NCBI RefSeq assembly: GCF_001999325.1
Contig: NZ_MVAR01000001.1
Span: 41,513-105,512, forward strand
DNA length: 64,000 nt
From: Thioalkalivibrio versutus
GTDB taxonomy: Bacteria; Pseudomonadota; Gammaproteobacteria; Ectothiorhodospirales; Ectothiorhodospiraceae
Reading direction: 5' to 3'
The position numbers and the translations under genes were made by a program. Of the stretch, positions 8,182 to 17,311 are shown piece by piece (position 1 is the first letter of the stretch; each line of letters begins with the position of its first letter). Below the pieces are notes generated by a model. The model did no database searches, had not been told where the DNA came from, and saw only the letters and a list, made by a program, of their open reading frames with translations.

Positions 8182-9339
8182 ATGGCCCGCTCCCCCAGCG
8201 CCACGGCGACCCACCAGAACGATCGTGCCCGCGCAGCGAACTGGGTCCTGCGCCAGGCCTCGCCGAGCGAGACCTTCACGCCCCCGGCGCCGGGCACGAT
8301 GATGGAGCATGACCCGGAGTGGCTGCTCGCCATACGGCACCCCGGCCACGGCAGCGTGCTGCTGGCCGAGCGGGACCCCCGCCAGTTACCCATCTATGTC
8401 CACGACGGGGCCCTCAGCTTCGTCCTCGGTGGCATGGCCCTGAGGCGCATCGAGATCCGCCGCCATGTACTCACCGGCAACCTGCCCGACTGGTCGCAGG
8501 ATGACCTGACGGCCGTCCTCGGCGAGCTGCGAGGCCACCTGGACCGGCGCGGCGTGGTGTTCCTGATCGGCGTGGTCGAAGGCGAACCGCTCTGGCAGGC
8601 GCTGCAATCGGCCGAGCTCCGCCGTCACTACCACGTACTGCAAAGCGGCGAGACAGACACGCGGCGTCTGGCGGACCTGCCAGGCACCTTCGATGCCTAT
8701 CTCGGCTCGTTGCCACGCAAGGCCCGCCAGGACATCCGCCGCAGTGAACGTCGATTCAGCGAACACTTCGGCCAAAGCGCACGCCTGGATGTCTTCTCCC
8801 GACCGGAAGAGATCACGGCGTTTCTTGATACCGTCGAGCCCGTATCGGCCCGCACCTACCAAAGCCGCCTGCTCGGACTGGGGGTAAAGCGAGGGCACTG
8901 GATTGAGCGCATGCTGCAGGCCGCCGCCGAACGCGGCTACGCGCGATGTTACGGCTTGTTTGTGGACCAGAAGCTGGTCGCCTGGAGAGTCGGCTTCGTC
9001 TTTCAGGGCACCTATTTCAGCCACCACATCGGCTACGACCCGGACTGGTCCGAATGGCATCCGGGCATTGTGCTGCAAGCACGGACCCTCCAGGACCTCT
9101 GTTCGCTGTCACCGACCATCCAGCGCGTCGACATGCTGCACGGAGACAACGCGGCAAAGCGCAAACTCTCGAACCAGTCGCGCCGCGAAGGCAAGTTCTA
9201 CCTGTTCCCCCGAAACGTGCGGGGGACCCTCCTCTACACCTCGCTGGGCAGCTTCAACAGACTCTCTGACACCCTCTCTGCCCTCGCCGCACGCCTGAAA
9301 TTCAAGGACCGGATCCGAAGGGTTCTGCGGCGGGTTTGA
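8182..9339 (+). CDS. FemAB/BioF2-like GNAT acyltransferase
   Basis: About 385 residues. The C-terminal half has FemAB/Acetyltransf_6-like features: YLGSLPRKARQDIRRSERRF, TYQSRLLG, RCYGLFVDQKLVAWRVGFVF, YFSHHIGYDPDWSEWHPGIV and a final DMLHGDNAAKRKL. Such proteins transfer acyl or aminoacyl groups to cell-wall or polysaccharide amines. Following two deacetylases, it could re-acylate freed amino groups (inference). A GTG at 8176 overlapping the previous stop is an alternative start. Its 3' end overlaps the convergent gene at 9302-9976 by 38 bp. Confidence 0.75.
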   Translation: MARSPSATATHQNDRARAANWVLRQASPSETFTPPAPGTMMEHDPEWLLAIRHPGHGSVLLAERDPRQLPIYVHDGALSFVLGGMALRRIEIRRHVLTGNLPDWSQDDLTAVLGELRGHLDRRGVVFLIGVVEGEPLWQALQSAELRRHYHVLQSGETDTRRLADLPGTFDAYLGSLPRKARQDIRRSERRFSEHFGQSARLDVFSRPEEITAFLDTVEPVSARTYQSRLLGLGVKRGHWIERMLQAAAERGYARCYGLFVDQKLVAWRVGFVFQGTYFSHHIGYDPDWSEWHPGIVLQARTLQDLCSLSPTIQRVDMLHGDNAAKRKLSNQSRREGKFYLFPRNVRGTLLYTSLGSFNRLSDTLSALAARLKFKDRIRRVLRRV

Positions 9340-9976
9340 GGCGCGTGACGCCGAAGCCCCGCCGGCGGGTACCGGGGGTGGCGACAAGGCGTCCGGACGT
9401 GGTCGCGACAATGATCCCCGCCGGCCGCCAGCCTGCGCGCCGGAATGCCCGACGAGAGGCAATATTGGTGGAGCGGACATGACAGTACGCACGACCGTAG
9501 CCTTCCCGAAACAGCATCTCGCAGGCATGCCGAACCAGTGCCTGGGCGTGCCCCCGCCCGCGCTCGGATTCGGGCGTGTACAGGAAGGAGACAAAGAACG
9601 CCTCGGCCGGCAGGGAGAACCGCAACGGAATCGGCGTGGAGACATCGAATGCGCCGAACTGCACATTCAGCTGCGACACGATCCGTCCGCCCGTCTCCAT
9701 TGCATGGATGCGCCCGCCCTCGCGCAACAGGCGCCGGGGTGAGCGACCGGTGTGTCCCGCGATCGACCGGGCCTGATCCTCGGGCAGACCGTCGAACCCC
9801 GCCACATCACAAAACTGGTGGTAGCACACTTCCGGCGGCCCCTCGTGCGGACTCCCGCCGTCCGTGGCGTCCGCGCGCAGTTCGTAGAGCCAGTGGACCT
9901 GGAGACCGGTCAGTCGCTTGAGCAGCCACAGGGCGGATGCCTCGAACGTCATCGGTGACAGGCGCAGCCGGCGCAC
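9302..9976 (-). CDS. GNAT family N-acetyltransferase
   Basis: A 224-residue protein. The acetyl-CoA-binding motif A appears as SFLYTPESERGRGHAQALV, followed by YCHVRSTNIASRRAFRRAGW, the standard GNAT end. The GTG at 9976 is preferred because GAGGGG lies about 8 nt upstream; ATG 9952 is an alternative. It follows the FemAB-like gene at 9990-10958 by 13 bp on the same strand and converges with 8182-9339, overlapping by 38 bp. A role in acylating an amino sugar is likely from context only. Confidence 0.78.
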   Translation of the reverse strand: MRRLRLSPMTFEASALWLLKRLTGLQVHWLYELRADATDGGSPHEGPPEVCYHQFCDVAGFDGLPEDQARSIAGHTGRSPRRLLREGGRIHAMETGGRIVSQLNVQFGAFDVSTPIPLRFSLPAEAFFVSFLYTPESERGRGHAQALVRHACEMLFREGYGRAYCHVRSTNIASRRAFRRAGWRPAGIIVATTSGRLVATPGTRRRGFGVTRLKPAAEPFGSGP

Positions 9977-9989
9977 GAGCGATCGCCCC

Positions 9990-10958
9990 TCAGCCTGCCG
10001 CGGCCGCCCGGGCACGACGCTTGGCCCGGCCCTTGAGCTGCAAGCGGCTCAGGACATCACTGGCCAGACGCGAAAGGTCCGTGACCGCCAGATACGAGTA
10101 CACCAGGGCGCGGTTACGCCAGGACGGGCGCAACAGGTACACGTCGGCGCAATAGCGGGAGTCCTTCCCAAACAGGGACTTGTGCGCGCCTTCCCCCGGG
10201 CTGAAGTCGAACAGGGCAAAGCGCTCCTCGTGGAACAGCGCCTCCAGCACCAGCCACTGCAGGACCGTGCCGGGGGACAGGTCGGCATGCTCCTGCAAGT
10301 AGCCGAGGAATGCGTAACGCAGAATCCCGTCGTCGATCGGACAGTACAGATAGGCAATGGGCTGCCCCTGCAGAAACAGCAGGTACCCGCGCACCCGCCC
10401 CTCGCGAGCACGTTCCACCAGTTGCTCGACGAACGCCTTGCCCCCGGGAAGACCGGCATCCAGCAAGCGCTCCTGATAGGTCCGGGCGGACACCTCGCGG
10501 GCGAGTTGATGAAACTCCTGGATCCCCTCCGGCGTGTCGTATTGGCGCCAGTCGACCGCGCCGCCGGAGGCCTCCGCCAGCTTGCGCACCTTGCGGCGCA
10601 TGCTCGCTCTCGTCTTCGCGGTGAACCGTCCCTGATAGGCGTCCCACCCGGTGGTCAAATCGATGAAATGGCGCTGGTATTGGCGTGGCACGAAGCGCAA
10701 TCGCCCCCGAAACCGCGAGACGCGGGGCAGGGGCGCCTCCACCGGCATGGAGCGGATCAGGCAGTCCTCGTCCGGTGCGGCCGTCAGGATCTCTTCGGCA
10801 TGCTCGGCACGAATCCGGGTAAACGGAAGCTGCAGCACCTGCATCGTGCGCACCGGCTCCGCCAGGGTGCGATACCCGAAGCGGAAAGGCAGATACACCG
10901 TCTGGCGCGCCAGCGGCAGGGCCGGGCTTTCCGGGGGCGCGGCAATAGCGCCGTTCAC
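9990..10958 (-). CDS. FemAB-like GNAT acyltransferase
   Basis: A 322-residue protein of the FemAB/BioF2-like class: DAYQGRFTAKTRASMRRKVR, ARTYQERLLDAG, GYLLFLQGQPIAYLYC, YAFLGYLQEHADLSPGTVL, then DFSPGEGAHKSLFGKDSRYC. Spacing and motifs parallel the protein at 8182-9339, so these are likely paralogous functions. The start is GTG 10958, overlapping the TGA of the PLP decarboxylase (GTGA), which indicates translational coupling in the decarboxylase operon. Substrate unknown; transfer of a small acyl or amino-acid unit onto the polysaccharide is a reasonable guess. Confidence 0.75.
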   Translation of the reverse strand: MNGAIAAPPESPALPLARQTVYLPFRFGYRTLAEPVRTMQVLQLPFTRIRAEHAEEILTAAPDEDCLIRSMPVEAPLPRVSRFRGRLRFVPRQYQRHFIDLTTGWDAYQGRFTAKTRASMRRKVRKLAEASGGAVDWRQYDTPEGIQEFHQLAREVSARTYQERLLDAGLPGGKAFVEQLVERAREGRVRGYLLFLQGQPIAYLYCPIDDGILRYAFLGYLQEHADLSPGTVLQWLVLEALFHEERFALFDFSPGEGAHKSLFGKDSRYCADVYLLRPSWRNRALVYSYLAVTDLSRLASDVLSRLQLKGRAKRRARAAAAG

Positions 10959-12190
10959 ACCAGGATCTCCACGGGTTCCGGATGGCTGAGGAAGCGCGTG
11001 GGGCTCGCGGTGTAGCCGTAGGCGCCCGACTGGAACACCACGATCAGATCGCCCACGTCGGCGCGCGCCAGTTCCATCTGCTGGGCCAGCACGTCCAGCG
11101 GCGTGCACAAAGGGCCCACCACGTTCACGACCTCGCGCTCGGTACCGCGCACGCGATTGCCCACCACCACCGGATAGTTCTTGCGGATCACCTGGCCAAA
11201 GTTGCCGGAAGCGGCCAGGTGGTGATGCAAGCCGCCATTGGTGACCAGGAACACCTGACCGCGCGACTCCTTGCGATCCAGAACCTCGGCCACGTAAATG
11301 CCCGCTTCGCCCACCAGGTAACGCCCCAGTTCGAGAATGATCTCTGCATCCGGGAGCGCATCCCGCACCGCAGGCAGACGGCCTTCCAGGTGCTCCGCGA
11401 CCGGCCCGAGATCCAGCGGTTGATCGCCCGGGAAATAGGGGATACCGAAGCCGCCGCCGATGTTCAGCATCTCGACCGGCCCCGGGGCGGACTCGGCCAG
11501 ACGCAGGGCAAGCTCGAACGTCTGCCCCTGCGCCTCGACCAAGGTCTCTGGTCGCAGGTTCTGCGAGCCGGAGAAGATATGGAAACCGCGAAAATGCAGC
11601 CCGAGTTCGCCAATGCGGGCCAGCAGGTCGGGGACCCGTTCGGCATCGATCCCGAAGGCCTTGGGGCCGCCACTCATGCGCATGCCGGAGCTCTTCAGCT
11701 CAAAATCGGGATTCACCCGGACCGCGACACGGGGCTGATAGCCGGTGCGCGCGGCAATCGCGCCGACCCGCTCGAGTTCGGTGGGAGATTCCAGGTTGAT
11801 GGTGATCCCGGCCGCGACAGCGGCCTCCAGCTCCGGCACCGACTTGCCCGGTCCGGCGAAGCTGATGTCATCCGGGCCGGTGCCGGTATCGAGCGCCACC
11901 TGCATCTCGCGCTGCGAGGCCACGTCGAGCCCGTCCACCTGCCCGGCCATGTGCTGCACGACCGCCGGCATCGGATTGGCCTTGATCGCGTAATGCAGCG
12001 AGAGGCCCTCCGGCAGGCTGCGGCGCAGCTGCGCGACCCGGCGAGTCATCGCCTCCCGGGCATAGGCATAAAAGGGGGTCTGCCCGACGCGTGCGGCCAG
12101 ATCCACGAGCGACTGGCCACCGATTTGCAGGCAGTCGTCCACGACATTGAACTGGTCCATCGGGCTGTGGTCGGGGCGGGTATCGTTCAC
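10955..12190 (-). CDS. PLP-dependent decarboxylase, exosortase A system-associated
   Basis: A 411-residue group IV (DapDC/ODC-like) decarboxylase. The PLP lysine is Lys70 in LHYAIKANPMP, the phosphate loop is NIGGGFGIPYF, and VGPLCTPLDVL supplies the active-site cysteine from the other subunit. It matches the family that travels with exosortase A next to an acyl-CoA ligase, thought to make a small amine or amino-acid-derived substituent. The GTG start at 12190 overlaps the ligase stop (GTGA), and the stop overlaps the next GTG, so ligase, decarboxylase and FemAB form one coupled operon. Confidence 0.9.
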   Translation of the reverse strand: MNDTRPDHSPMDQFNVVDDCLQIGGQSLVDLAARVGQTPFYAYAREAMTRRVAQLRRSLPEGLSLHYAIKANPMPAVVQHMAGQVDGLDVASQREMQVALDTGTGPDDISFAGPGKSVPELEAAVAAGITINLESPTELERVGAIAARTGYQPRVAVRVNPDFELKSSGMRMSGGPKAFGIDAERVPDLLARIGELGLHFRGFHIFSGSQNLRPETLVEAQGQTFELALRLAESAPGPVEMLNIGGGFGIPYFPGDQPLDLGPVAEHLEGRLPAVRDALPDAEIILELGRYLVGEAGIYVAEVLDRKESRGQVFLVTNGGLHHHLAASGNFGQVIRKNYPVVVGNRVRGTEREVVNVVGPLCTPLDVLAQQMELARADVGDLIVVFQSGAYGYTASPTRFLSHPEPVEILV

Positions 12191-13800
12191 GCCGGCACCC
12201 CTTCCCGGAACAGGTCGCCAAACTCGCTGGCAAGCGCCTTGCGGTCGATCTTGCCGTTGGCGTTGCGCGGCAGTGGCTCGGTGCACAAACCGACATGCGC
12301 CGGCAGCATGAAGCCCGGCAAATGGGGGCGCAGCGCGTCGACCAAGTCATCCGCCCGCAGCCCCGGGGCCTGCGGCAGGGCCACCAGCACGATCGCTTGC
12401 CCCAGGCCCGCGTGTTCCACCCCCAGCGCGGCGGCCTCCGCCACCAGCCCTGTGGCATAGACCGCTTCTTCCACCTCGTTGGGGCTCACGCGGTACCCGG
12501 AAGTCTTGATCATCTCGTCACGGCGCCCAACGAAATAGAGGAACCCATCCGCATCCATGCGTACCGTATCGCCGGACCACACCGCCATCTCGGTCAGTGG
12601 CACACCGGACGGTTGGCCCGGCGCGGGGCGGAAACGTTCCGCCGTGCGTTCCGGATCATTCCAGTACCCCATGGCGACCAGCGCACCCCGGTGAACCAGC
12701 TCGCCCGGCTCGCCGGGGGCGCAGGGGCTGCCGTCCTCGCGGACCACCTGGATCTCCGCATTGGGGATCGCCCGGCCCATGGAGCCGGAACGCTTGTCCA
12801 GTTCGGCCGGCGGGAGATAGGTAGAACGAAATGCCTCGGTCAATCCGTACATCAGGTAGCAATCGGTGCGAGGAAGTTGTTCACGCAGGGCCGCGAGTGT
12901 CTCCTTCGGCATCGCACCACCGGAGTTGGTGATATAGCGCAGGGAGGCGCGTGCCGCTTCCGGCCATTCCAGGCGGGCGAGCTGGATCCACAGAGGCGGG
13001 ACGGCCGCAAGGCCGGTGATGCCGTCGCGCTCCACGGCCCGGATCACGTCGCGCGGCAGCAGGTAATTCAGCAACACGGCCTCGGCCCCGATCCGGAAGG
13101 CGGTGGTCAGCTGACTCAGGCCATAGTCAAAACTGAAGGGGAGCACCGCGAGGATGCGATCCTCCGGCCGGTTGTCCAGGTAGGTCGACACGCTCTGCGC
13201 GCCCGCGACCATATTGCGGTGCGAGAGCACGACCCCCTTGGGGCGTCCAGTACTCCCGGAGGTGTAGAGGATCGCGGCCATGTCGGTATCGATCACCCGG
13301 TGCCCGCTCAAACCATCGCGATCCGGCTCGGCATCCCAGGCGTCCACTCGCACATGCCCGCCCCCGGCATCGCCCGAGTCCTGACCCGAGTCCTGGCTCG
13401 GCTCCTGCCCCACCACCAGCACCGTGTGCAGGTCGGGGCACCCGGCGAGTGCCGCACGCAATGCCGCCAGGCGGTCCGCGGAGGTCACCAGGATGCGTAC
13501 GTTGCAATCGCGCAGGATGTGCGCCACCTGTTCCGCCTTGAGTAGCGGGTTGACCGGAACGAAGACACCGCCGGCGCGAGCCGCACCGAACAGGGCGTGA
13601 ATCGTCTCCGGCCGCTTGTCGAGGTAGACCGCCACCCGTTCCTGACGCTCCAGGCCGCACCCCATAAGGCGCGCCGCCGAGCGCTCGATACTGGCCGCCA
13701 GCGTCGCGTAGTCCTCGACGGCATCCCGATGGCGCAGGGCCGGCACGGCCGCCGAGCGCTCGGCTTGCATCAATACGGAATCGTGCAGGAGAAAGGACAT
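12187..13800 (-). CDS. Acyl-CoA ligase (AMP-forming), exosortase A system-associated
   Basis: A 537-residue ANL-superfamily enzyme. It carries the P-loop ILYTSGSTGRPKGVVLSHRN, the motif YGLTEAFRSTYL, the D of the hinge in GDTVRMDADGFLYFVGRRDEM, and the catalytic lysine near PRNANGKIDRKAL. It adenylates a carboxylic acid and loads it on CoA or a carrier. The family is a standard neighbour of the PLP decarboxylase in XrtA loci. The ATG at 13800 (MSFLLHDSVLM) is preferred to upstream ATGs because upstream residues are not family-like. The next gene is divergent across 205 bp. Confidence 0.88.
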   Translation of the reverse strand: MSFLLHDSVLMQAERSAAVPALRHRDAVEDYATLAASIERSAARLMGCGLERQERVAVYLDKRPETIHALFGAARAGGVFVPVNPLLKAEQVAHILRDCNVRILVTSADRLAALRAALAGCPDLHTVLVVGQEPSQDSGQDSGDAGGGHVRVDAWDAEPDRDGLSGHRVIDTDMAAILYTSGSTGRPKGVVLSHRNMVAGAQSVSTYLDNRPEDRILAVLPFSFDYGLSQLTTAFRIGAEAVLLNYLLPRDVIRAVERDGITGLAAVPPLWIQLARLEWPEAARASLRYITNSGGAMPKETLAALREQLPRTDCYLMYGLTEAFRSTYLPPAELDKRSGSMGRAIPNAEIQVVREDGSPCAPGEPGELVHRGALVAMGYWNDPERTAERFRPAPGQPSGVPLTEMAVWSGDTVRMDADGFLYFVGRRDEMIKTSGYRVSPNEVEEAVYATGLVAEAAALGVEHAGLGQAIVLVALPQAPGLRADDLVDALRPHLPGFMLPAHVGLCTEPLPRNANGKIDRKALASEFGDLFREGVPA

Positions 13801-14005
13801 TCGGCGCCAAGGGGTCTCGGAGGCTGACGGATCGATCATACCCCACGCACTTTGCACCGCTGGCCGCCACCCGGCCGCAGCGTTAGTAGTCCGTTCGTCG
13901 GCCCGGCCTTAAATGCCTCTCGCCGCGTGTAACATCCGAAAAGACGCGCCATGAGCCATCCCTTTTCCGTCCGTCCCGGCCACAGCGGCGCGAGGTTCGA
14001 ACTGC

Positions 14006-15448
14006 ATGCGTGATTACCTGCTCGCCCTGATCGTCGTCGTGCTCGTGCCCCTGATCGTGCGCTACGCGTGGATCGGAATCCTGGCCTGGTTCTGGGTCGG
14101 GCTCTTTGCGCCCCAGTGGCACACCTGGACCTTCATGCGCGGGGCGCCCCTGGCGACCTACTTCGGCGGGGCGACCCTGATCGCACTGTTCCTGGCAAAG
14201 GACCGCAAACCGTTTCCGTTCACGCGCGAGACGGTGATGCTGTTCGCGCTGGCGGCGTATTTCGCGATGACCAGCCACTTCGCGGTGAATTCCAGTGGCG
14301 CATGGGACTTCTGGATCCACTTCATGAAGATCCTGCTGATCACCTTCATCACCCCCCTGCTGATCTACGGCGAGCGCCGCATTGTCTGGCTGCTGCTGGT
14401 GATCACCGCCTCGCTCGCCTTCTACGGATTCAAGGGCGGCATCTTCGCCATCCAGACGGGCGGGGCTCACATGGTCCTTGGGCCCGTTGGCTCCTACCTT
14501 TCCGGCAATACCTACATCGGCCTGGCCATGCTCATGGTGCTGCCACTCATCCTGGCAAGCGCGCGCATGTTCCATCACCAGTGGGTCGACCTCGGATTCG
14601 ACCTGCTCCGTCGATTCTCGCGCCCCATCAGCTGGTTCCTCTATGGCGTCTTCTGGCTCACCGCCATCGCGATCCTCGCCACTCACTCGCGCGGGGCTTT
14701 TGTCGGCCTGCTCGCGATCGTGCCCCTGCTCTTCTGGCACATGCAGAGGAAATGGCTAATGGTCGGCGTCGGCTTTTTCCTGATAGCGGTGGTCGGTGTC
14801 ACTGCACCGGAGCCACTGGTCGAGCGCTGGCAGACGATCGAGACCTACGAGGAAGACACCTCCGCCATGCAACGCATCCAGTCCTGGGGCATAGCCTGGA
14901 ACATGGCGCTGGAACGACCGCTCACTGGCATGGGCTTCCGCAACGCCGCGCTGGGCTACGAGTGGTGGATTGGGTATGCCAATTTCGAGGGCGGCTGGCG
15001 CCACGTGCTATCCCCGCACAGCGTTTATTTCGGGATCCTGGGGCAACACGGGTTCGGCGGCCTGACCGTATTCCTGCTACTGATCGCCTTTACCTTTCAC
15101 ACACTCAACCGGGTCCGGCGCACGGCGCGCCAACGGACCGGAGAGATCTGGCTGTCGGAGTACGCCTGGGCCCTGCAGATTGGGCTCGTGGGCTATCTGA
15201 TATCCGGCATCTTCCTGGATGTCGCCTACTTCAACCTGCTGTATGCCTTTATCGCCCTGACCGTCATCATGCGCAGGGAACTGGAACAGGCCCCGCTGGC
15301 AGCCACAGCCCCGGCATCCGCCCGGCCCTCCTCGGCATCGGAACCAGGCTCCGATGCCGGTCCCGAACCCGAGTCCGAACCGGCCCCCACCGGCAAGGAC
15401 ACGGTGATGTCCGGCACCCTGATGGGGCCGTCATCGTCCAGGGGCTGA
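14006..15448 (+). CDS. O-antigen-ligase-like (WaaL/Wzy) protein, exosortase A system-associated
   Basis: A 480-residue polytopic inner-membrane protein with about ten or more hydrophobic segments from residue 3 to about 430. A large periplasmic loop around TIETYEEDTSAMQRIQSWGI and the motif SRGAFVGLLAIVPLLF are typical of Wzy_C/O-ligase proteins. The WRHVLSPHSVYFGILGQHGF segment carries the loop histidine. The family associated with exosortase A is proposed to polymerise or ligate glycan. The C-terminus is a low-complexity A/S/P/E tail of about 45 residues after the last helix. The 608-residue ORF follows after 22 bp. Confidence 0.9.
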   Translation: MRDYLLALIVVVLVPLIVRYAWIGILAWFWVGLFAPQWHTWTFMRGAPLATYFGGATLIALFLAKDRKPFPFTRETVMLFALAAYFAMTSHFAVNSSGAWDFWIHFMKILLITFITPLLIYGERRIVWLLLVITASLAFYGFKGGIFAIQTGGAHMVLGPVGSYLSGNTYIGLAMLMVLPLILASARMFHHQWVDLGFDLLRRFSRPISWFLYGVFWLTAIAILATHSRGAFVGLLAIVPLLFWHMQRKWLMVGVGFFLIAVVGVTAPEPLVERWQTIETYEEDTSAMQRIQSWGIAWNMALERPLTGMGFRNAALGYEWWIGYANFEGGWRHVLSPHSVYFGILGQHGFGGLTVFLLLIAFTFHTLNRVRRTARQRTGEIWLSEYAWALQIGLVGYLISGIFLDVAYFNLLYAFIALTVIMRRELEQAPLAATAPASARPSSASEPGSDAGPEPESEPAPTGKDTVMSGTLMGPSSSRG

Positions 15449-15470
15449 CTCGATTGCGGATGCAGACCTG

Positions 15471-17297
15471 ATGGGGGCCATACCGATCATCCCTCCCTCC
15501 AACCCGGTAGTACCCGGGTTGGACCCTTGCCTCGACACGCTCGCCGCTGCATTACGCACACACATCCGGCCCGGCTGTGGCTTGCACGATCCAGTCGATG
15601 AAGCCCCTACACCCGCAGATCACTACGGCCAAACCGGTGCCGCTCTCGCGCTTGCAATCCTGGATGGGCCCGACTCGCAGACATGGCGGCGCCCCCTGGA
15701 GGCATGGGCGACCCTGCCCGCGCAACAGACCGGGCACGCCCCGTTCAACCGCTTCCTGCTGAACCTGCTCGCGGAGCACCTCGAGCGATCCGGGGAACGG
15801 GCAAGCGAAGTGGCGCACAGCCGGACATTGGCTCAAGGCTGCAAGTTGGCGCGCCGCTACCCATCCAACAATTGGACCTTGCTGGCCCGGCTGTGCGAAC
15901 TGCAGGAGGCCAACGGCAAGGCCGAACCCCGGGCGCATGCGCGCCTGCGCGGACTCCTTGACCGCTGGACAACTCCTTCCGGCGCCTTCGTTGATTACCC
16001 GGCCCGCCCCGGCACACCGGCACGCGGGGCCACACCCGCGGCCTATCATCACAAAGCGTTATTCGTGGCGGTCATGGCCGCGGAGCTTGGCGAACCGGAA
16101 GCATGGCGGCCCACCATCGAGCGCCTGCTGCGATGGAGCCTCTACGTGTGGGACGGCCACGGCCATGCTGGCGGCCTCGGCCGGAGCAGCCATGCGCTCT
16201 TTGGAGATGCCTGCATGGTAGCGAGCCTGCTACTGCTCGGGGCCGCAACTGACGCACACCAGGACACCGCATCCGGACGGATGTTGAGCGGCCTTCTTGG
16301 GCGCTGGTCCGACCAGATTCGACCCGATGGCTTCCTGGCACTGAACCCCGCCGATACCGCCATTTCGGGCACAGGCTGGGACCCCTACATGCATCTGTCG
16401 GTCTACAACGCCTGGGCCGCGGCCATAGTCGCATGGGCGCGCTGTCGCACGAACCGCCCTGATCGCAAGCATGCCGTCCACCTCGATGCGCTCGAGGCCG
16501 CACAGCCAGCCCACATGGGGACCGAGCTTCTCCGGGCCGGGACACCGTCTGCCACCCTTGCCCTGGTCGCTACGCACGGGCAGCCTCCACAGGCCTTCAG
16601 CCGCGACACCGTGGAGCTGCGTTATGCCGGTGGCGTGCCATTGCACGTGACCTGGCAAGGGAACGTGCTGTGTCCTGCGCCTGCCCGAATACCCGTAAAA
16701 GCCCTGCTAGAGGCTCCCGCCCTGGCGGGCTGGACGCCCGTGTTCCTGATCGACGACCGCCTGTTCGGACTCACCGACTTCGAACAGTGCGAAAGCGAGG
16801 CTTCGGAAGAACGCTTGCGAGTAACGCTCTCGGGACACCCGCGCCCTTTGCTTCGCCTTGCCGACACAAGCCTACCGGCGCGAACCCTGGCAGCACTCGA
16901 CTGGCGGTTGCTGGATGGCGCGCTAGGCCGGCGCGCCGCCCTGCGGAGAGCGCCACACCGGGACGTCGTCGGCACTGTCACCCTGATCATTTCCCTGAAG
17001 AAGCCTTGCATCGTGCAACGGCTGAACCTCGAATACGGCGGTCGACAGGGTCTCACCCTCCTGAACCCAGGCGGACACGCTGTCACCGACACGCAACGGG
17101 TGAATCGCGGGTTCAGACAAGCCGTAAACGGAGCCCAGCACGATTACTCATCTGGCGACTGGCACGAGACGCCCTTGCCCTCCGCCATTGCCGGTGGCAT
17201 GGCGTTTTGCCAGAGCCCCGAAAGCATCCTGAAAGGCACTTACATGTCCGAACTGACACTCGAATGGCCCAGTCGGCACCGGGACGCGCCATGCTAG
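15471..17297 (+). CDS. Unrecognised 608-residue protein, possible alpha/alpha-toroid polysaccharide enzyme
   Basis: I do not recognise a named family. The first ~340 residues are predicted mostly helical, with repeated helix pairs and aromatic/His/Asp-rich loops (AYHHKALFVAVMAAELG, WDGHGHAGGLGRSSHALFGD, TGWDPYMHLSVYNAWAA). That pattern resembles alpha/alpha-toroid lyases and hydrolases (heparinase II/III, GH88-like). The last ~250 residues look beta-rich, as in the lyase C-terminal sandwich. There is no signal peptide. It directly follows the O-ligase gene, so action on the locus polysaccharide is plausible. A structure prediction or profile search would decide. Confidence 0.5.
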   Translation: MGAIPIIPPSNPVVPGLDPCLDTLAAALRTHIRPGCGLHDPVDEAPTPADHYGQTGAALALAILDGPDSQTWRRPLEAWATLPAQQTGHAPFNRFLLNLLAEHLERSGERASEVAHSRTLAQGCKLARRYPSNNWTLLARLCELQEANGKAEPRAHARLRGLLDRWTTPSGAFVDYPARPGTPARGATPAAYHHKALFVAVMAAELGEPEAWRPTIERLLRWSLYVWDGHGHAGGLGRSSHALFGDACMVASLLLLGAATDAHQDTASGRMLSGLLGRWSDQIRPDGFLALNPADTAISGTGWDPYMHLSVYNAWAAAIVAWARCRTNRPDRKHAVHLDALEAAQPAHMGTELLRAGTPSATLALVATHGQPPQAFSRDTVELRYAGGVPLHVTWQGNVLCPAPARIPVKALLEAPALAGWTPVFLIDDRLFGLTDFEQCESEASEERLRVTLSGHPRPLLRLADTSLPARTLAALDWRLLDGALGRRAALRRAPHRDVVGTVTLIISLKKPCIVQRLNLEYGGRQGLTLLNPGGHAVTDTQRVNRGFRQAVNGAQHDYSSGDWHETPLPSAIAGGMAFCQSPESILKGTYMSELTLEWPSRHRDAPC

Positions 17298-17311
17298 CCG
17301 CCCAACATCGC

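Noticed and set aside
13951..14013. 20-codon ORF just before the O-ligase gene, overlapping its start
   Set aside because: It overlaps the next ATG as a leader peptide would, but has no ribosome-binding site and no distinctive composition.
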